From Apostichopus japonicus (Eukaryota; Echinodermata; Holothuroidea; Aspidochirotida; Stichopodidae), in the NCBI RefSeq assembly GCF_037975245.1, contig NC_092577.1:21760898-21824897 (forward strand): DNA of 64,000 bases, given 5' to 3'. A program made the translations under genes and the position numbers. Positions 60,325 through 64,000 of the stretch are shown in pieces. Under the pieces are notes generated by a model. It did not search any database and was not told the origin of the DNA. It was given only the letters and a program-made list of their open reading frames with translations. How positions within the stretch are numbered: the stretch's first letter is position 1; the number at the start of each line of letters is the position of its first letter.

Positions 60325-62061
60325 TAACTTTTCTCTAGAAAAATTCTCAGGGTCTGTTTCCTTATTGTAAATGACGTTTCCTTATTGTAAATGACTTTTT
60401 GAACTTTACAAGACGAGATCCTTATACCTGAAGGCAAAGTGATGTTAACACTACTATTCGTGGGAAGATTTATATCTGTAGCATCATCATTTTGAAATGT
60501 AGGATCATCTGCATAATCATCTGAATACTTGTCTTCTAACTCTTTTGGGAAATGAACATTTAATTTTGAAACGTAATCAACCAGAGACCATTGTTCAAGA
60601 ATTTTCGGCCTGGTGGCATAGCGTTTCAGGGCGTTACCACATACGATATCTGTAGCATCAGGATTCATTTCTTCAAGTTTCTCCTTGCTCTTTAAAAGAA
60701 ATGTTCTCTCTTCACAGGGAGATGTGTTGATAAAAACAATAGAGCGTGATGACCGTGTAATTGGCAATTGTAACAAAAGATATGCAGCTTCTTGTGCACT
60801 AACCTCCACAGCATTAACAATTATATAATTCACAATAACAATTATACGAACTTGTTTTCTTACATCTGAATTGCCTTCCCTTGTTTCTTTACATGCTTGA
60901 TCCAACAATAGACTCATTCCTCTTTGTGATTTGCTCATATATGCCACAATATAAACAGCACATGCATATGGGTCAGTAACAAACTGAATGTCATGATTTG
61001 CTCCATATGTGCCTAACAAATTTTTCATGTAACAATTAACCCTAATGGCTGCAGGGGTACGCTGTAAAAAAATAGTTGGAGTTTTTATGCTACTACGGAT
61101 TGCCTGTATGTACTCCTCTTCAGATAGATCGACTTCTTTCAGGAAATCATTGTAGGTCATATTTAGCTCCCCATCTTTACCATCTGCTAATAATTTAGAG
61201 ACATTTAAAAAGTTCCGGGTAAGTTTTCCGTACTCAGCTTCTGTAATTTCAGATTTGATTGGATACAATAGCATCGTTTTCTGCAGTGGAGGTTTAGGAA
61301 ATCCAAAACCTGCATATTGGCTTGCCACCTTTTCGACAAGATCGTGAATGTTTATGTATCTGAAGTTTAAGCAAATCTGCTAGGTCAGGATCTACCACAT
61401 TAGAACATGAAATGTATTTGTCAACAAATGATATTATCTCTTCTGAGGTACTACTGTTAACAGATGGAGCATTTTCAATCGAAAAAAGAATGTGAGCATG
61501 TGGTGAACCTCTGTGCTGAAACTCTATTCTCACAAACGAATCAACAATTTTCCCAATTGGATGCAGATTGGATTTAAGGACGTCTGAAATGAATACTTGT
61601 AGTCGATGATCAAAGAATCTAACACAGCTGACAGGATCTGATCAAACTAATCTACTACGTGTTTGCCAGTTCATATTTTCTAATTCTGCATCTGTATATG
61701 TGCGATTGTCGACGAATTGACCAAGAACTTTTAGCAAATCCAACCAACGAGTATCTGCTGCTGAGAGGGATACAAAATATGTGGGAAATCCAAGCTGTCT
61801 GACCATTGCTAGGAGGTCTTTTTCCCTTTTTTCAAGATATGGTGGTGAATGCCTGATACTCCTAAAAATCCTGTAACCCTCATCTAATTTTACAAGATTA
61901 TTCATTGTATCCTGGTCCAAAATATCACTAGCTGTAAACTTTTTACCATTTGTTTTACATCTCCTTATAGCGATTGTAACTTTGTCAGAAATCTGTTTCA
62001 TATGTATCTTCTTTAACTTGAAGAATAGATTTGGTATGCAAGTAGCTACACGTCTATCCAC
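60294..62061 (-). pseudogene. Helentron Rep (HUH endonuclease) region, broken
   Basis: Frames at 61642-62061 (RRVATCIPNLFFKLKK, QLGFPTYFVSLSAADTRW, a Helitron_like_N-type region), 61294-61533 and 60294-61328 carry the Rep domain. The HUH motif is in EFQHRGSPHAHILF (about 61485-61530). A cysteine-rich RSCRKGGKPICRF follows. The tyrosine motif region is AVYIVAYMSKSQRGM (about 60935-60975). A stop lies at 61640, a frame shift near 61315, and a tandem 22 bp duplication at about 60353-60397 shifts the frame before the helicase. Rep nicks and joins single strands at the element ends during rolling-circle-like transposition. Confidence 0.85.
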
Positions 62062-62086
62062 ACTTCGTAGTTCCCATTTACATATA

Positions 62087-62599
62087 TCAGAGAAATGAAG
62101 TATCTCTGGCTGGTATCTCTGGTATCTCTGGCTCTATCCTTCTTTGGCCACAAAATATTGTCGGAAAAGCAAGACACTCTGCGTCCGGGTCATGGAAAAA
62201 AGAAATCGGTGTGCTATTTTCTCCAGCAGCAATAGTCATAACCTGACTGCTATCATATTCTGAAGCTGTTAGTAGTGTATCCATATTCCCTTCTACATTA
62301 TCACTAACTTCATCAAATGTGTCAACGTTTATGCATTCACCTTGTTGTTCTTCATCTTGTTCTTTAGACATAACTTGCATTTCATGTGATATGACCTTTA
62401 GCCATTCTGGTGTTATTTGAACTTTCAATTCTTGGAAGAGAGATCCGTTGTTAATCAACCAATGCAAAGCTGTCATTACTTTTAACGGTCTTACATTTTC
62501 AATGTAGGCACTAGATGAGTATGTTAAACGCTTCTTCAACTTGATTGGTATTGTTTCAGATAAACAGAGACGTCTGGGCAGAGCAGTAATTGTTGGCAT
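62087..62599 (-). pseudogene. Helentron segment between zinc region and Rep
   Basis: This 170-codon frame has IPIKLKKRLTYSSSAYIENV and VRPLKVMTALHWLI, matching the region commonly found before the Rep domain in animal Helitron proteins. It then has a short acidic stretch and DPDAECLAFPTIFCGQRR, where family members have a conserved FP(T/S)LFP-like step. It ends in an in-frame slippage repeat (ATCTCTGGT units at 62101-62130) and a frame break. It joins the upstream frame through another shift near 62605. Confidence 0.65.
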
Positions 62600-62603
62600 A
62601 ATA

Positions 62604-64000
62604 TCAACTGGAACATTTACGACGTTTCCTTTTAGAGAACAATTGTCCCCCTCTGGGTAATTCTCTCAATTGCATGAATGGTATTCTAGGAGACAATAAC
62701 CTTTCTTCAAGATTACAGAGGTTGAGTTCTTCTGGTTTACTCTGAAATCCTCCATGATTTGCTATAGACATTTTAGGTACTTTACCCATTATTATGTACT
62801 TTAAGCATGTAATACAAAGCCACTCTTTACCACCAACTGATAAATAACCACTACGACACTGTGCCAGTATGTTATGTGGTAACCCTGAATCATTTGATAG
62901 TTGACAAACGTAATGTTTAAACCAAGTCTGCTGACAGCAGGTGCAAACATACATAGGACCATTCTTAATTTTCTCATAGAACATTTTGTGAAGATCTTCT
63001 ACAGTTTTAAAAGACTTGATTCTTTTCTTACTTGTTTCTTCTTGATTTTTTGTCACTTTAGATTTTGTTGAAACTTTGTGACCCTGAGATTTCTTTGGCT
63101 CCTTTTTAGACATGGAATGATTTGTTTTCTTTTTCTCTTTGGGTAATTTCCTGCTGTTTCTTGTTTTATAAAGCTGCTGATGTTTTGAACTAGGTGAACT
63201 GGAAGTGAGGTGCTGTTTATGATAGGATGCTGTACCTGCCTTTTCAATTTTCTTTTGCTGGCAATTTTGAAATTGAAAATATGAGGTTAAGGTTTCAAAA
63301 CCATTCATATTGACTGATGCAGAAGGGACGGACATGATGGATTGGATTGCTATTGGTCTTATCTCCAAAATAATAGATTTATCTTGAAATAGAGATTTGG
63401 CCAATAAGTGGAAGTGATTAACAAGATCTGGTATGGAAGAAAAATATAACAATATAGCTTTACCATTTTCTGTCAAAAGTCCTACATCACTCCTGCTATG
63501 GGAATCAAAAATTCCATATTTGTTAGCATTATTTTTAAACAATGCTATCATGTAGCCTCCAAAAACCATAATACTGTATTTTGAAATACAAAAAGCATGT
63601 TGCACGACAATACCTAATGGCTCTAGAATTGAAGAAACACATCCATCATCAAAAAGCTTCCCATATATGGTTTCAAAATATCTATATTTGTGTAAGATGT
63701 TATCGATATAAACTTGCACTGGGAGATCATTTGTAGTTAAAAATTCAGACACATGGAGTGAATTAGAAGCAAGTAGCTGTTTACGTAAAATTCCATACAA
63801 CTTGTCACCCTCATCTAGCACTTTATCAATACAAGAAGTTGTCATGACATCATAGATGTTGATAAAGCTAAGAGAAACCAGAGCATTACACGAACATTGC
63901 TTTCCAGCTGTATCACTAGAAAATCTTGCATCGCCTTGATGAAGGGAACCTATCACTATATTATTGAGATGTTTGGCATAAGAGGCCTTAGCGGCAGCAG
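62604..64000 (-). pseudogene. Helentron N-terminal cysteine-protease-like domain and zinc region, runs off the window
   Basis: The frame is open to the window edge, so its start lies outside. The first part (about 63330-63930) has GKQCSCNALVSLSF with a candidate catalytic cysteine and IFDSHSRSDVG with Asp/His. This is the layout of UL36/C76-type deubiquitinating cysteine proteases that occur in some Helitrons. A lysine/serine-rich linker (about 63000-63270) follows, then a cysteine-rich region (YVCTCCQQTW, QCRSGY, WLCITCLKY). Near 62612 the frame breaks. A role in processing the Rep protein or removing ubiquitin is inference. Confidence 0.72.

Overview
The window looks like repeat-rich intergenic or intronic DNA from a marine invertebrate, most likely a deuterostome such as an echinoderm. 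This is an inference. It rests on the mix of Penelope-like elements, a Helentron with an RPA-like gene, Tx1/L1-like LINEs, a tRNA-derived SINE, spliced genes with GT-AG introns, and the frequent word TAGGCCTA. I see no host gene that I would call intact and single-copy. Nearly all coding sequence belongs to mobile elements, most of them broken.

Left part (1-13.4 kb): sparse AT-rich DNA; a decayed plus-strand LINE (about 2.85-5.09 kb); then a minus-strand Penelope-like element (5.6-8.7 kb). The Penelope reverse transcriptase and GIY-YIG halves are separated by a 1.66 kb insertion with near-identical 16-17 bp flanking repeats. From 8.7 to 13.4 kb I see nothing.

Centre (13.45-35.29 kb): three nested insertions. 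A small terminal-inverted-repeat element (TTTAAATT duplicated at its edges) was hit by a Ty3/Gypsy LTR retrotransposon (LTRs 13465-14937 and 33665-35005, CTAT duplicated, primer site matching tRNA-Leu). It carries gag, pol and a third ORF encoding a C2H2 zinc-finger protein. That third ORF is split by a 12.0 kb insertion whose two edges carry the same 7 bases, AACCAGA, in the same reading frame. The insertion holds (i) a tandem repeat rich in nuclear-receptor half-sites, (ii) arrays of a short CGAGG motif near both sides, and (iii) on the minus strand a six-exon gene joining a KMT5A-like SET domain, zinc-binding motifs, a Crypton-like tyrosine recombinase and a C-terminal SANT/Myb-like segment. 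This SET-recombinase element is the best candidate for an undescribed system: a DNA-level mobile element that carries a chromatin-modifying domain and integrated into a retrotransposon.

Right of the LTR element (35.3-46.1 kb): a tRNA-derived SINE with a perfect 12 bp target duplication, Penelope fragments with two hammerhead-ribozyme-like motifs, a LINE 3' fragment, and a longer minus-strand LINE with ORF1 and ORF2 remnants. From 46.5 to 50 kb there is a CpG-rich stretch and a broken zinc-finger/transposase-like gene. At 50.8-52.0 kb lies a TIR element with two arrays of CTTAAG palindromes.

Right end (55.4-64.0 kb, minus strand): a Helentron-type Helitron that runs off the window. It has a cysteine-protease-like domain, a Rep HUH domain, a PIF1-type helicase without a visible Walker A, and an AP-type endonuclease. 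Downstream lies a multi-exon RPA-like gene whose resolved exons are all in phase. The Helentron frame is broken repeatedly, while the RPA-like gene is not visibly damaged.
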